NCBI GenBank assembly: GCA_963930655.1
Contig: OZ005619.1
Location: 22,591,752-22,655,751 of the forward strand
Direction: 5' to 3'
DNA from: Myrica gale
Lineage: Eukaryota > Streptophyta > Magnoliopsida > Fagales > Myricaceae
Length of the DNA: 64,000 nucleotides
Shown: in pieces, positions 1-12,696 of the stretch
How the letters are laid out: every line of letters begins with the position of its first letter
Numbering within the stretch: position 1 is the first letter of the stretch
Position numbers and translations under genes: made by a program
Notes under the pieces: generated by a model
The model's input: the letters and a program-made list of their open reading frames with translations, nothing else
What the model was told of the DNA's origin: nothing
Databases searched by the model: none

Positions 1-1609
1 TTTTACTTCTCAAAACACAACCTAAGACAATGTCGCCAGTACTAGACTTATGTTTGAGACTCCAAATATTTGGGGTCTCAACAAATCGAACAAACCAAAC
101 AAACTCCAAAATTTTTAACTTTTACACCTACACACTTCACTTTTCACAAACCCCAATAAATCTCAATAAAGTAAAGATTCCCAAAATTTTGGGAATATTC
201 CCCAAAATATTGGCAAACAAACATCCATTATGTCTATCGGTGCTAATTAGGACGGTGGAAAACAGCCGAGGGGTATAAACCACAGAGACCGTACGATTCG
301 GATTATTATAGACCAACCAAAGCGGAAATGCGTATACACGACTGAAGAAACGGCTATCCGACCAAACGGAGCGCTAGGGTTCAGACTGCGATACTGTTCA
401 GCGACGACCGACGAGTGAAGCCTAGCTCGACCTCAGATTGCTTCCATATCGTCACCTGCGACTCAGAGTTAACTGTTAGGAGACAAACTCGCTTCGACTT
501 CGACACGGCCCTTCCGTTGAGGTACACTACTCGATTCCCACTCCCCTCCCCCCCGGTCCCCTTTTCTCATTTCTTTAACTTTTTCCTATTTTAAGGGTCT
601 GTTTTTACGCTATTAGTATTTTGCGCATTTGGTTTAGGGGTTCAAAATTTTCATTTCTTGCGGCCTAGGTTCCTTCTGGATTTGGTACTTTGTGATTCTA
701 ATGGTTGTGTACTTGATTCTAACCCGTGTTGTTTATTTGTTTTTCTTTTTTTTTGGGGGGCGGGGGGGTGTCTCGGGGATTTGTGTGGACGGGGAGATCC
801 AATCCAGAAATGTCGGTTTTTCTCTTAGTTATTGTCGTAAGGTAACCTTTTGAGGCGAAATTAGCGAGCGTGGCGTGGAAGTGAAGTTGATAGGAAACTG
901 AATTGGGCTGTAAGAAATGGAGAAGAGCTGTCATAGAGATCCATTAATAGTCCTTCTCGATGCGTCAGCTTTGAACATGTTCATTTACGTACTTGTTTGA
1001 AGGCCTGAAATCATTAGCTTTGGGGTGATTTTAAATAGAGAGAGATTATCATCAATGCATATTAGGTTTGGGATAAATGGTGTTTTCCTAACCCAAACTA
1101 TTGAGGTAAACACTTATAAAAAAAAAACTATTGAGGTAAATTGCTATGTTTCGCCAATCTATGAATTTGAGAAATCAACTTCTAAACCTTGGAGCCGGTA
1201 GCAATAAGTTTCTATGATTATTGATAGTGTTTGAGATTCACTTGATTATGACATTATCCAATGATCATGTACATTCCTCTCCCCTTGTTTTTGCGATCAT
1301 TGGATAAGAATGAGTAGATTTAAGGGGTAAGTAGGGACAGAAATTATAAATGCATTAACAGGAGGGAGATATTATTACCAGTTACATAACTTAGGGAGTT
1401 GATTGCACTAGTTTAAGTTTACTGTGACATTTCAAAGGATCCTGTAGTTTCCAGGGACATTGGAAATGATCGTGGAGTTTAGGATATGGTAGTGAAAATT
1501 GACCCAGTAGTTTGACATGGTTTGCACATTGTATTGCTTATTGTTTCTAATTCTCCCTAATGCATTTTGTTGAATTGCATTGAAGCTTTGTGGAGTACTT
1601 TTTGTAGCC
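1..1609 (+). other. 5' flank and probable leader intron of the FRL gene
   Basis: No protein gene is supported here. The left 230 bases are AT-rich and contain two short palindromes. A TATA-like TATAAAC lies at 274-280, and a GC-richer, leader-like stretch runs from about 300 to 521. A good donor (GAG|GTACAC, GT at 522-523) and acceptor (TTTTTGTAG ending at 1607), two bases before the FRL start codon, suggest a 1.09 kb intron in the 5' untranslated region. This is inferred from splice consensus only. Confidence 0.5.
54..81. repeat. 28-bp near-perfect palindrome
   Basis: The sequence reads TTGAGACTCCAAAT followed by its almost exact reverse complement, with a single mismatched pair. A second, perfect 20-bp palindrome, ATTCCCAAAATTTTGGGAAT, lies at 177-196. 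Both sit in an AT-rich block that resembles degenerate MITE sequence. Confidence 0.7.
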
Positions 1610-3649
1610 ATGGTTGATATGGACCAAGATGCAGCAAAAGATACAACATCTCTTCTGATAGAGCAGCTTGGAAATGCAATTCTTGAACTAAAAGTTCGCA
1701 GGGAGGCTTCTGGGGATAAAGTTCCATGGACAGAAGTCGAAGAGCACTTCCGCAACCTTGAGATGTTACTGAAGAAGAAATTCGAAGAACTGGAGGCAAA
1801 GGAGAAGGAATTTGAGGGGAAAGAAGCTGAAACTCATTTGTTGATTGCAGAGAGAGAGGCAGCTGTCATTGCAAAAGAGCAAAACCTGTTGGATCGAGTA
1901 CAGGAGCTAAAAGATGCTGCTGTTGATGCAATTTCAGAGGCACAGGCAAATCATCAGCCAACATCTGTGGAGCCAATTGATGATGGAGACAACAAAGATG
2001 ACAAGGTAAGCAGCTCTCTTGGTGATATGAATTCCCCAGAGGAGGATTCTTCTCTTAAAACCAGTGAAAATGCTGAAGGCGTGGCTGTTGAGGTTAAGCC
2101 ACGCCCAGAGCTGATGCAATTTTGCCAGCAGATGGATGCAAAAGGGCTTCTGACTTATACTATGGAGAATAAAAAACATCTAAATGCCATTCGTGAGGAA
2201 CTTTCTGTTGCACTAGAAAGTGCAACTGAACCGGCCCGTTTGGTGCTGGATTCACTGGAGGGGTTTTACCCCACTGATGAAACTACCCATCCAATGGATA
2301 AGAGGGATGCTGCCCTTCAGGGCATGCGTAAATCCTGTGTTATGTTCTTGGAAGCCATGACTGCCTTATTGGCAAGGGTTGACCCAGGTGGTGATCACCT
2401 TCTGAACCCCGAGTCCAAGCAGCAAGCCAAGGCAATTGCTGATGAGTGGAAGCCTAAGTTGGCTAATGCAGGCATAGATGCTGCCAATGGAAATTCATTG
2501 GAAGCAGAGGCATTCTTGCAGCTCCTCGCAAGTTTTAGGGTTGCTTCGGAGTTTGATGAAGAAGAAATCTGCAAGATTGTTCTTGCAGTTGCTCACCGCA
2601 GGCAGGCACCTGAGCTCTGCCGTACTCTTGGGTTAACACACAAAATGCCAGGTTGGTGTTCTTTCAACTCACTGACCTGATGAGGTCTGGAGACTTCTGC
2701 CTTGATTCGATGAGATGCCCTTGAACTTTCCTTCAGGTCTCGGTGGTTTGACAAATAATTCGAGAAGCATGTTGCAACTGATTAAAGCTGCTTTTAAAAT
2801 TTTCTGCCATTACTAAAACAAATCTTCTCTAATTGGATATGGACTGAGCTGAACTTGCATCCTGTGTGCAGATCTCATTGAGTTATTGATAAAGAGTGGC
2901 AAACAAATAAATGCGGTTCGTTTTATCCATGCATTCGAGCATACCGGAAGGTTTCCCCCTGTTGCCCTCCTAAAGACGTACTTGAAGGACTTGAGGAGAA
3001 ACTCGCAAGGAAAGGGTGGGAACTCAGATGGTCTTGCTGGTGCACAGGTACATTTCTGTCCTTCAATAGAATGAACAAAGTAATTCTACTGGAGTTCTCT
3101 TTCTCTTGATGATTTACGTGTAAAGTTTTTCTGCACTTGCAGAATGAAGCAAATGCACAAGAACTTGCAGCCCTCAAGGGTGTGATCAGGTGTGTTGAGG
3201 AGTTCAAGCTTGAAGCGGACTATCCACTTGATCCACTTCAGAAAAGGGTCGCTCAACTGGAGAAATCCAAGAATGATAAGAAAAGAGGTGGAGATTTTTC
3301 TAAACGACAACAGTCCAAGAAGCCAAGAGGGCATGGAGGATTCCGTGGATTTCGTGCACCTGGTGTTGCTGCTGTCTCAGCTGCCACTGCTGGTAGGCAG
3401 GGTCCTCCTGCTTTTGTTGAGAGGGTGGCATACACAGGAATGTCAGAGAGGTATCCTCATGCGGGTTTGACTGCCTATGATTATCAAGTCCCTAGCCAGC
3501 CTGCATATGCTCAACAACCTAATGATCAGAGACTATACTACTATCTCCAAGATGACAGGGCTGCTGCAACCTCCTTTAATGCAGGTTCAACTGGTTATGG
3601 CAGTTATGTTGGTGGTGGATTGCAGTCCTCGCACCAGCCATATATGTAA
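1610..3649 (+). CDS. FRL3: FRIGIDA-like protein (FRL3 type)
   Basis: Predicted 574 aa in three exons: 1610-2651, 2872-3047 and 3143-3649. All junctions are GT/AG and phase-consistent (MP|DLIELLIKSGKQINAV across intron 1). The start ATG at 1610 has a strong context (GCCATGG). Residues about 35-115 form a charged Lys/Glu coiled coil. From about residue 160 (RPELMQFCQQMD) to about 450 runs the FRIGIDA domain, with family motifs such as LVLDSLEGFYP, GNSLEAEAFLQLLASF and HRRQAPELCRTLGL. A basic nuclear-localisation-like stretch (KKRGGDF...SKKPRGHGG) and a Gly/Tyr/Gln-rich tail follow. FRIGIDA-like proteins are nuclear scaffolds linked to flowering-time control and chromatin complexes. The coiled coil and length favour the FRL3 group over FRL1/2; the exact paralogue is inferred. 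Confidence 0.93.
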
Positions 3650-4631
3650 CTAATCTAGGCAGGTACTGTAGGAAGCAAGTCTTGTAGGGTTGCCGTACTA
3701 ACTCATTTGATATTCCATTCAGTGCGAGTATGCTTAATTTTCTTTTACCATTAGATCTCAAAGCTTCTTTTGTCAAGTGCATTACAGACGGTACTTTGGT
3801 AGATCGAAATCTGTATTGTTCTTGGTTGACGGTTTTGAATTAGCCATGTTAGACATGAATATGTTGTTACTGACGGTAAAGTTCATGATCTAAGACATCA
3901 GTTTCGCCTTTTTTTCTCCCCTCTTACCAAATCTGATTAGGAACCGCAATACTGATAGATGACATTGGGAGATTGAAATTTATCAGTTCGTAGACCTTTC
4001 TCTTTCTCTCTCAAGACGTGGGTGTATACTTGTGGTCCTCAGTTACCAGACGGGGGGGATAAATGGAGTTCATAAAATATAGAACATTCGTGATTCCTCA
4101 GAAAAGAGAGAAAGTAGAAGTTAACGATGTCATTTGCACTTGTAAAAGGTTCACGCTTTCATCACCAGCATTTGAAAAAACCTCACCTTCTCACCCTCGG
4201 ATACCAACTTTGATCGTGCCATCCTAGCCAAAAAGAAACAGAATTATATGCCAGTAATTAGCCGAAGAAAATTCCTAGGAAAAAAAAATTGCGAAAGAAA
4301 TCACGTCTCGTCTAATAAATAAAGTGTGCAATTAAACGAAAACAATTGTTGACTTTAATCTGGCAACTTCCTTAGCTTCGAGTTCGAACCCACTGACGTT
4401 TCAAATAAAATATAAAAATTGCAACTGCTTGGGAGAAAAAAGTTGACAGGAAACTCGAACAAACATCCCAGCCCGCCGACTTCCCTCCCTTCGTCCCTCC
4501 TTAGCGGGTCCATCTGGGAGCTACTGTATGCTGTATTCTCTTTCCTCCGGATCTGCATAATCTGTTTTTGCTGCGTTTTCCGATACTAGTCGATCTCCCC
4601 TCTCTTAGAAATTCGCTTGCCAGTGACCCGA
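3650..4631. other. Intergenic: FRL 3' end and aspartic protease promoter
   Basis: About 1 kb without a supportable gene. The left part is the probable FRL 3' untranslated region. The right part (about 4440-4600) is pyrimidine-rich and probably leader sequence of the protease gene. No clear TATA box was found. Confidence 0.5.
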
Positions 4632-7600
4632 ATGGCGCGGACATTATTCCAACTGCTCTTCACCTTCAGCTTCTTCACCATCTTCTCTTTCACCAAATCA
4701 TCTCCCTTCACGTCCCCCCTCCTCCTCCTCCCGCCTCACGGCGGGACCCGTTCCGCCATGCTATTACCGCTCATTCTGTCTCCTCTTCCAAACGCTTCCA
4801 GAACTTCCTCCAATCCCCGTCGCCACCTCCAGAGGTCCAACGCTCGCATGGGACTCTACGACGATCTCCTCCTCCACGGGTATTTTTTCCGCTCTCATTT
4901 CGTTCACTGTATTTAATTTAATTTTTTTTGTTTTTTCTTCGGTAATACATGTGTTTGGTAGTTTTGATTGGTTCTCTTGGATCGAGAATGTGTATATAGG
5001 TACTATACAACACGGCTTTGGATCGGGACGCCACCTCAGATTTTCGCTCTTATTGTTGATTCGGGAAGCACGGTCACTTATGTTCCCTGCTCTACTTGCG
5101 AACAATGTGGCAGACATCAGGTCTAATATTTCCTCGATCCCCTTTGTTTTTTTTTCTCTAATTTAGGTTGATTTATATCCATTTTAGAGCTGCTGCAATT
5201 TGGAAAAACAAACACATTAAGAACTAGAAAATAAAATAGTTAAGTGTAGTTTCTAAGGTAACATTTTGGTACACTTTATTCCACTTGTGGGGGAGGCTTT
5301 ATATGACATATTCAGACACTGCATGGGGCTATTTCTAAATCACTCTGTGTCGTTTATACTAATTCTAATAATTTGATACTTTAAAGCAATTTTGGTTATA
5401 TAATTACAATGGATAACTAAATGGTTGTCTTTTAATTATATATATATATATATATATATTCCCATCAGGATCCAAGGTTCCAACCAGAATTATCAAGCAC
5501 CTACCGAACTGTGAAGTGCAATTTGGATTGTACCTGCGATAATGAGAATGTACAGTGTGTCTACAAAAGACAGTATGCTGAGATGAGTACTAGTAGGGGT
5601 GTTCTTGGTGAGGATCTAATATCCTTTGGCACTTTGAGTGAGCTTGTGCCACAACGTGCTGTTTTTGGTTGCGAGAATGAGGAAACCGGTGACCTTTATA
5701 GTCAACACGCAGATGGAATCATGGGTTTGGGTAGTGGCCAACTTAGTATTGTGGACCAACTTTTTGAAAAAGGTGTGATTGACGATTCCTTCTCCTTATG
5801 CTATGGTGGGATGGATGTGGGAGGTGGTGCTATGGTGCTTGGTCATATTTCTCCTCCAACCGACATGGTGTTTACCCACTCCAATGCTGCACGAAGGTGT
5901 GTCTTACACAAACAGTTTGTCTAAGAGCTAAAACACATTGTACATTGTTTTTTTCCCCTAACACCTTTGGCACATCTCAAGCATTTACTCTAGTTTCGGG
6001 ATGGAAACAGTCCGTACTACAATATTGATTTGAAGAATATACTCGTTGCGGGGAAGTCATTGCCCTTAAATCCAAGAGTCTTTGACGGAAGATATGGAAC
6101 TGTTTTGGATAGTGGTACAACATATGCTTACCTACCTGAGGCAGCATTTGTAGCATTTAAGGATGCCGTAAGATCTGTTTCTTACAGTCTCATCATTCTT
6201 TCTTGATTTTTTGTTTGAAGTGATTCTGCTTGGGTTCTACAAATGATTGATTAAGACATTCTGTTTAATTACTTAATTTGAACATAATGAGTTTGTTAAA
6301 AAGTGAAAAGAGAGAAGATTGATGTCTTTTTTTATGAAATTGTGTTGAAATTTGTATGAAAATTTTGAATTTGGATGTTTGGTTATAAAATTTTTAACTT
6401 TTTGAAAGTTTTTCTTAAAAATTTAATTTTTTTTCATAAACAAACATCACCTAAATTTCAAAAATGTTGTCTTATCAAACATCTCTCTTCACAATTCTCA
6501 CAACACCGAAAAAAAATATCTCAAAAAATTTTCTTATCATTACAAAAAAAAATATTTTTAAAAACACAAAGAAACATAGTCTTAGCCTCTTTGGTTTTTT
6601 TCTTTTCCCTTATCTATTTTTATCTCTCTTTCCTCCTAATATTTTCGGTCTTATGTATATGCATGCAGATTATGGAGGAACTTCATTCCTTAAAGAAGAT
6701 TCGTGGTCCTGATCCAAATTATAATGATATATGTTTTTCGGGTGCTGGAAGGTATTGCCTATAGGATGCTGAAGACTTTGGTCACATAAATTAAGCACTT
6801 TCTGGTGGCATTAACATTTTATATTGTTGCTTCAGTGATGTCTTGGAACTCTCGAAAACCTTTCCTGTTGTTGACATGGAATTTATCAATGGCCAAAAGC
6901 TGTCACTATCACCTGAGAATTACTTGTTTCGAGTAAGTAATTGCATTGTTCATGTATGTATGTATGTTCATGCACCTCCTCTCTGAAAACATTCTAAACT
7001 TCTTAAAGTATTATATAATCATTGCATTCTAAAGCACAACTTTATTGTTCTTGTCAGTGTTTATTTATTATACACTGATCATTCCTTCTCTGGTTTATTT
7101 TACTCAATTTTAATAAAGCATTCAAAGGTGCATGGTGCATATTGCCTGGGGGTTTTCCAGAATGGGAAGGATCCAACCACTCTTTTAGGAGGTATATTAT
7201 GCTTTAATAGACATTTTCTTTTTCCTTTTTAAGCCATGTCATATGCTTTCTCCTCCATAAAATAAACTGGCAACTTACTTATATGTTAATTGTGTTCGTA
7301 ATACATTCATCTGATCTAATAGGTATCTTTGTCCGTAATACTCTTGTAATGTATGATCGTGAGAATTCGAAGATAGGTTTCTGGAAAACTAATTGTTCAG
7401 AGCTATGGGAAAGACTTCACATATCTGGTGCACCTCCACTTATTCCTTCAGCACCAAATGGAGAGAATTCACCTTCATTAGCTCCTACTGAAGCACCACC
7501 GTACGTGCTTCCAGGTAGGATGAACTGGAGGCCTTCATCTATCTCTTTGTGCTTCTTTGTTCCTTTTAATCTAAGCTTTCTACATCGTATGATTTTTATC

Positions 7601-9191
7601 CAATGACCTCCAGCTTAAAGTTGGATAGCTTAACATGTCCTTTCCCTCACTCTTATAATTAAGTTGAGGTTTTCAAGGTAAGAAATTATTGAGAAAGATT
7701 AATTGCAACACTAATTTGATATCTCTATGGCAGACAGGGATACTAAGAATTAAATGAACATTTGTAGCCTCCCTATTTGACATCTCGCGACATTTTATCT
7801 TATGTCAAAGATAATTTAGCTACTTGAATATGAAGCTTTTATTGTATTTACTTTAAAAATTTAGTATGATTTCTTGCCAAAAATATGATTTCTTATTAAA
7901 TGGTTTTATTGACTTTGTTGAGCAGGTGAACGCTTAATTGGACAAATAACATTTGATATCTTATTGAACATCAGTTATTCAGATCTTGAGCCTCACATTA
8001 CGGAACTGGCTAAACTCATAGCCGATGGCTTGAGCATTAAGACTTCACAGGTTAGATAAAGACCGTATCGGAATGCAGGAAAACAAAGAAACTGATTGGT
8101 TCAAAATTTCCTTCAAAGCTACCTTCCAAATTTATAAATATGTCTGTTTATTAATGGTTCTTTAAAAGTCCATGTAATATTGAAAAATATGATTGCAGAT
8201 CCATTTATTGAACTTTACTTCCAAGGGAAATGATTCACTCGTTAGGTGGGCCATCCTTCCAGCAGGGCCCCGTCACTACATTTCTAATGCAACAGCTACT
8301 GTAAGTTTGCAACTGTGAATTGCAACCATTGCCTCTGCAAAAGATTGTAAGCATTTGCGTGATGATTTTTGTTTTGTCCACAGAATATGATTGCCCGATT
8401 TGCTGAACATCAGGTGCAGCTTCCTGGTACCTTTGGAAGTTATCAGTTAGTTGGATGGAACATTGAGCCTCTTGCAAAACGGTATATATTATCTTTCACT
8501 TTACAACATCCACTTGCCGCAGATGAAATTACATTTTCACTTATTGGTTTCTCATCTCATCAGTTGGATAAAGTGTTATATAAGAGTAGGGCAATCTGAT
8601 GAAGTCATATAAGTTTTACTAATAAAATAGGAAATCTGAGTTAGTCTCTTCGAGTTGGTTTTACTGCAATCTAAATATGACCCTTTATAGAAATAGTAAG
8701 ATTGCACCTCACAAATTATAATGAGAAAGGCAATATCATGTGAGCACTGCACATATATGGGAAAAAAATATTTTCCCATAGGAATGTTTCACCAATGGAA
8801 ACTAAGACTGTTGTGTTATATCTTACTTCAAAATCGTTTGGTAGACTTCCTATCTTTTTTTTTTGGGTGGGTTCTTGTGTTTTTATCAGGGATTCCTTCA
8901 ATCTTGGGTATACTTGACTGTGTGTCAGTTAGACATCCGACTATCTTGTGTATCGTTACCTACGTTCTAGTTAGAAATCTTACAATGCCTCTTTCTTAAT
9001 TTTATGCTCCGGAATATTGCAGGACATGGTGGCAGCAAAACTCTGGGGTGGTATTGTTAGTCATTGTTTCATTAGTTATTGGATTCTCAGCTTCGGCTAT
9101 ATGGGTTATTTGGAGAGACAGGCAACAGAAGCTCAATGCATACAAGCCTGTCAATGCAGCAGGCCCAGAGCAAGAACTCCAGCCGATATAA
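4632..9191 (+). CDS. Membrane-anchored A1-family aspartic protease
   Basis: Predicted 630 aa from 12 exons: 4632-4879, 5000-5120, 5469-5896, 6011-6167, 6669-6751, 6836-6932, 7119-7191, 7323-7514, 7926-8050, 8199-8300, 8384-8481 and 9023-9191. All phases close. An N-terminal hydrophobic segment (residues about 5-25) looks like a signal peptide. The two catalytic Asp motifs are intact: VDSGST with Asp103 and LDSGTT with Asp299. The region after the first Asp is Cys-rich (YVPCSTCEQC, CNLDCTC), as in plant atypical pepsins. After the protease domain comes a 200-residue extension and a single membrane span (about 583-604) followed by a short cytosolic tail rich in Gln and Arg. It should act in the secretory pathway or at the cell surface. 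Substrates are unknown. Intron 4 (6168-6668) is AT-rich and repeat-like. Confidence 0.93.
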
Positions 9192-12100
9192 ACAATGAGG
9201 AGCTATCTTTTTGAGGTGATGAGTGTTGAATTTTGCTGCTGTCAAATCTTAGACTCGCACAATGACCAAATTCTGCAACCATAGCTTTTAGCTTACTTGT
9301 ATTATTATTCAATAGAATGATCATTCCTTTGTAATTCTTTACTTATTCGGTAAATCCGCCAAAGGAGATATAGGAACACACTTTTTTGGATATGTTAGGC
9401 GTTGTTAGTTGTTCATGTAATGTTGTAACAAACAAGTGGGCCAAAAGCTTGTTAGCTGTTTATGAATAAGGTCACAGACTGTCTTTTGCGACAATAATGC
9501 AACCCATATCTAGTAAGAAAGGAATTTGATCTTGCTGTATTACTTCTATTTCACTTGTCGGTTGAGTTAGACGCAGCCAAATTAAACCCAGAAGACAGTA
9601 CCCTTTTTTTTTTTAATGAAAACAAGTAGGAGGGACAAATTCCAGTGAAGCATGGATGTTACTTGCTAGTTCGTGAAGGGTTGTTTGAAGCGATGGCGTG
9701 GATAACAGTAAGATACTGACTTCAGTAATGCTACCAATAAATCCATTATTTATCTGTGGTTGAATTTGATTTACTGAGCAGAAAACAAAGTGTTTTGACT
9801 GTTCCTTTTCTTGAGGCTGAAATCATCTGGGAACCTAATCAACTAAAGGAACCACCTATTTCTAGTCGAATAGAACTTTCAAATCGCTCTGACAGAAGAA
9901 CAAAACAAGAAAAAAGGTTTGGGCTAGCTCCTCTCGAGAGGGATTCCCAAACTTCTTCGCTTTTTCATATCTAAGTTAGGCATAGGAGAATCTATTGCTT
10001 AAGAGTCAGAGTGGATTTCCGAAGGCATAAAGTCCAAAAATGTTCGTTGGAGTATGAATTGCTTGGGTCCCATTCAAGAAAGCGAAAAGAGTTTTCATCA
10101 TCATCTTTTTGTCTACAAAAAAAAAATTATTAAGATTTCCGGATGAGAAACATAACTCTCCAGAAGAAGTCATTCGGTCCCAGTTTTACTTTTAATCTAA
10201 AAAAAGTCGTGATGTATTCTTTAATTCATGTTCGTTGCAACAGTCGAGATTTGCACCGTCGGAGCCAAATTTAATTACTAAAAGAGGTGGGTTTTAATTA
10301 CTAAATACAGGATTAGGTTCCTCTAATTATCAGTTCCAAAAAAAAAAAAGAGAGAAAAGTATAGAAACAGCAGCAACGTATTTATCCTATCCACTACTTA
10401 TTTAACTCACCCGTTAACGGCCCCTTTGGCGGCTACCTAAAGAAAATTCCCCGATTCGATGGTCAAACGTCAATCCGCGAGCTCTGTAAAATACGAAATG
10501 ACAAGAATGTCCTACTCTCTCACTAGACCACCCCCTACCCCTAGCACACGTCTCAATATTTAGAAATTAATTAATGGTTTAAGAAAAAAAGAAAAAAGAA
10601 AAAGTAAACGTAAGAACGAATAAAAAAACCGGCTGTGTATTGGCGAAATCTCTGCGTTTGAGAGAGGGGATTGAACAAACAACCACAATTCTCCTCTTTG
10701 GTTCCTCTCTCGGCTTCCGCTACATTCACTGTATTTAGGTACGCTATTTTTTGTTTCTTTGCTTTCTTTTCTTCGGCTTGATCCACCTAGAGTTTTGAAT
10801 TTTCTCCTCGTTTGATTTAGCCGCTTCTGAAACCGTTGGTGCCTCTGCATTTACGGCTCACAATTTTATCATCTCTTACATCTTTCTGTTTTGTATAGTT
10901 GATTGAAGCATGCTGCAAGACTGCTTATGCAAAATTTGAACGTTGTGTCGTGGATTAAGAAGTTTTTGTTTAATTGATGTATCATATATGTCTTTGTGGA
11001 TATTTCTATTTAACCTCTTTAATGTCTGTAAGATTGGGACTAGAATAGGAAGCAGTAGTATATCTTGAATTTGCTGTGACAACAAGTACGATCTGATTTT
11101 ATATCTGCTTTTGTTAATAACCTAATTGTATTCATGATGGGTGGAGGCGGTGTAATTAGTTCAAGTGGTTTTGATGTTAATGCTTTGTGTTTCCAAGTAA
11201 TATTAATTGAAGTACTTGAGGATATAGTCATCAAAGCAACTCATTATTGGAGGTAGCAGGGACAGACCTTTGGTCTAAAATTGGAAAGTTGGGATGGCTG
11301 ATTACATAATTATCTCTGATGAATGGATTTGGCTCGGAGAGTCTAGGATTTGCAATAAGATCTTGGGGATTCACTTGCTCTTAAGGGAAGATTGGTGGAA
11401 ACTTCTGTCGAAATGGGAAGGATTGTTTAGAACAGCGCAACCATTCTCATTTTGCTGTCATAGGTTTTTTTAACTCTGATCTAGCATAGAATATCAAGAA
11501 GTAAGCTCTAAACTCGTAAAGGAGAACTTATGTTCTTGGTAGCTGGTAGCTTTTTTTGTGCTTGGTAGAAAGTTATAAAGTGTGGAGCATTGAATTGGGT
11601 TAAGGTCCCTTATGGAAAATGGGTTAAAAAATCTTAGGCTTCTTATGTTTATATCATTTACCATACCAAGTGATATGATCTGTCTTTTTGGTTTTTCCTG
11701 AGTATCAAATCTTATATTCTGATACTTAGCTTACATGGAGTGACGTTATGTCATATAAGGAGTATCAATTACACTCTTTTTGAGTAAATAAGGAGTATCA
11801 ATTACACTCGTTATGTGCATATAAGGCGTTATATGCGTTATGCGCATATAAGGAGTATCAATTACATGGAGTGACGTTATGTGCATATAAGGAGTATCTG
11901 CATATATCTGTATATATAACTCTAACATGCATTGTTTGTAGTGCTTGTGGTCTTTAGACCAGTTGGCATCTTCTCCCCTTATAAACAAGGGATGAAAGGT
12001 GAGGTCGTCATTTTAATCCCACTCGGGTATACAAATAGGTTATGCTAATGAAGAAAATGAACGATGACTTAAGATGATGTGTGAAATAGAACATTTATTA

Positions 12101-12696
12101 TCATAACTGCTGTTGAATGCATCGTTTCTCTTGCAATTACGTTATAGTCAGACAATTGTAGGGTGAGGTTTGGCATGAACATAGGTAGTTCTCAACCCCC
12201 CCTTTCCTTTCTCTCATATCTCTCAAAAAACACACACACAAAAGGAGGGAAGAAAAGCTCACTCTTCGTTGACTAGCTTTAACTCCATCTCCACCTAGTC
12301 TTCTATTTTATTGCAGTGCTTAAGACTGCAGTTGAAGTTTGGATTCCATAACATCACTGTTCGAGGTTATAATAACATGCATCATCTTCTTGCACTCTTT
12401 TTGCTTTTCACTCTTCACAGTAACTGAAAGCTTCTATTACAATGGATTAAAATTATTCTTTGTGCTTCTTAATATAAGTCTGTAACCGAGTCTAACAGAA
12501 GTGCTATGACATGTCATTCTGGCAACTTATAATGTGTGTTTTATTATTGTTTGTCCTTAAATATGTATATTTTTATTGTTGGTTGTCTAAATTTTGTTAA
12601 AGTGATCTCAAGTAACTGTCCTTTCTTTGGGGACCTGTTATTGTTCCACTCCTCTGTTGAGTGACCATTTTCTATTCTGTTATTGATACAGGAGTG
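9192..12696. other. Long spacer and probable PUB4 leader intron
   Basis: From 9192 to about 10640 is the protease 3' region and non-coding sequence. A 72-codon open frame at 9756-9974 matches no family I recognise. A leader-like GC-richer stretch lies at about 10640-10738, ending in a donor (TTTAG|GTACGC, GT at 10739). An acceptor (GATACAG) ends at 12691, five bases before the PUB4 ATG, so 10739-12691 is probably a 1.95 kb intron in the 5' untranslated region. It holds a short tandem repeat (see separate entry). Confidence 0.5.
11732..11905. repeat. Tandem repeat of about 20-50 bp units
   Basis: The unit ATAAGGAGTATCAATTACA recurs three times, and a fourth shortened copy ends in GGAGTATCTGCATAT. 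The spacers share GAGTGACGTTATGTGCAT. The array lies inside the inferred PUB4 leader intron. Confidence 0.75.

Noticed and set aside
9756..9974. 72-codon plus-strand open frame
   Set aside because: No recognisable domain, splice context or homologue. I considered an organelle-derived insert but could not identify a source gene.
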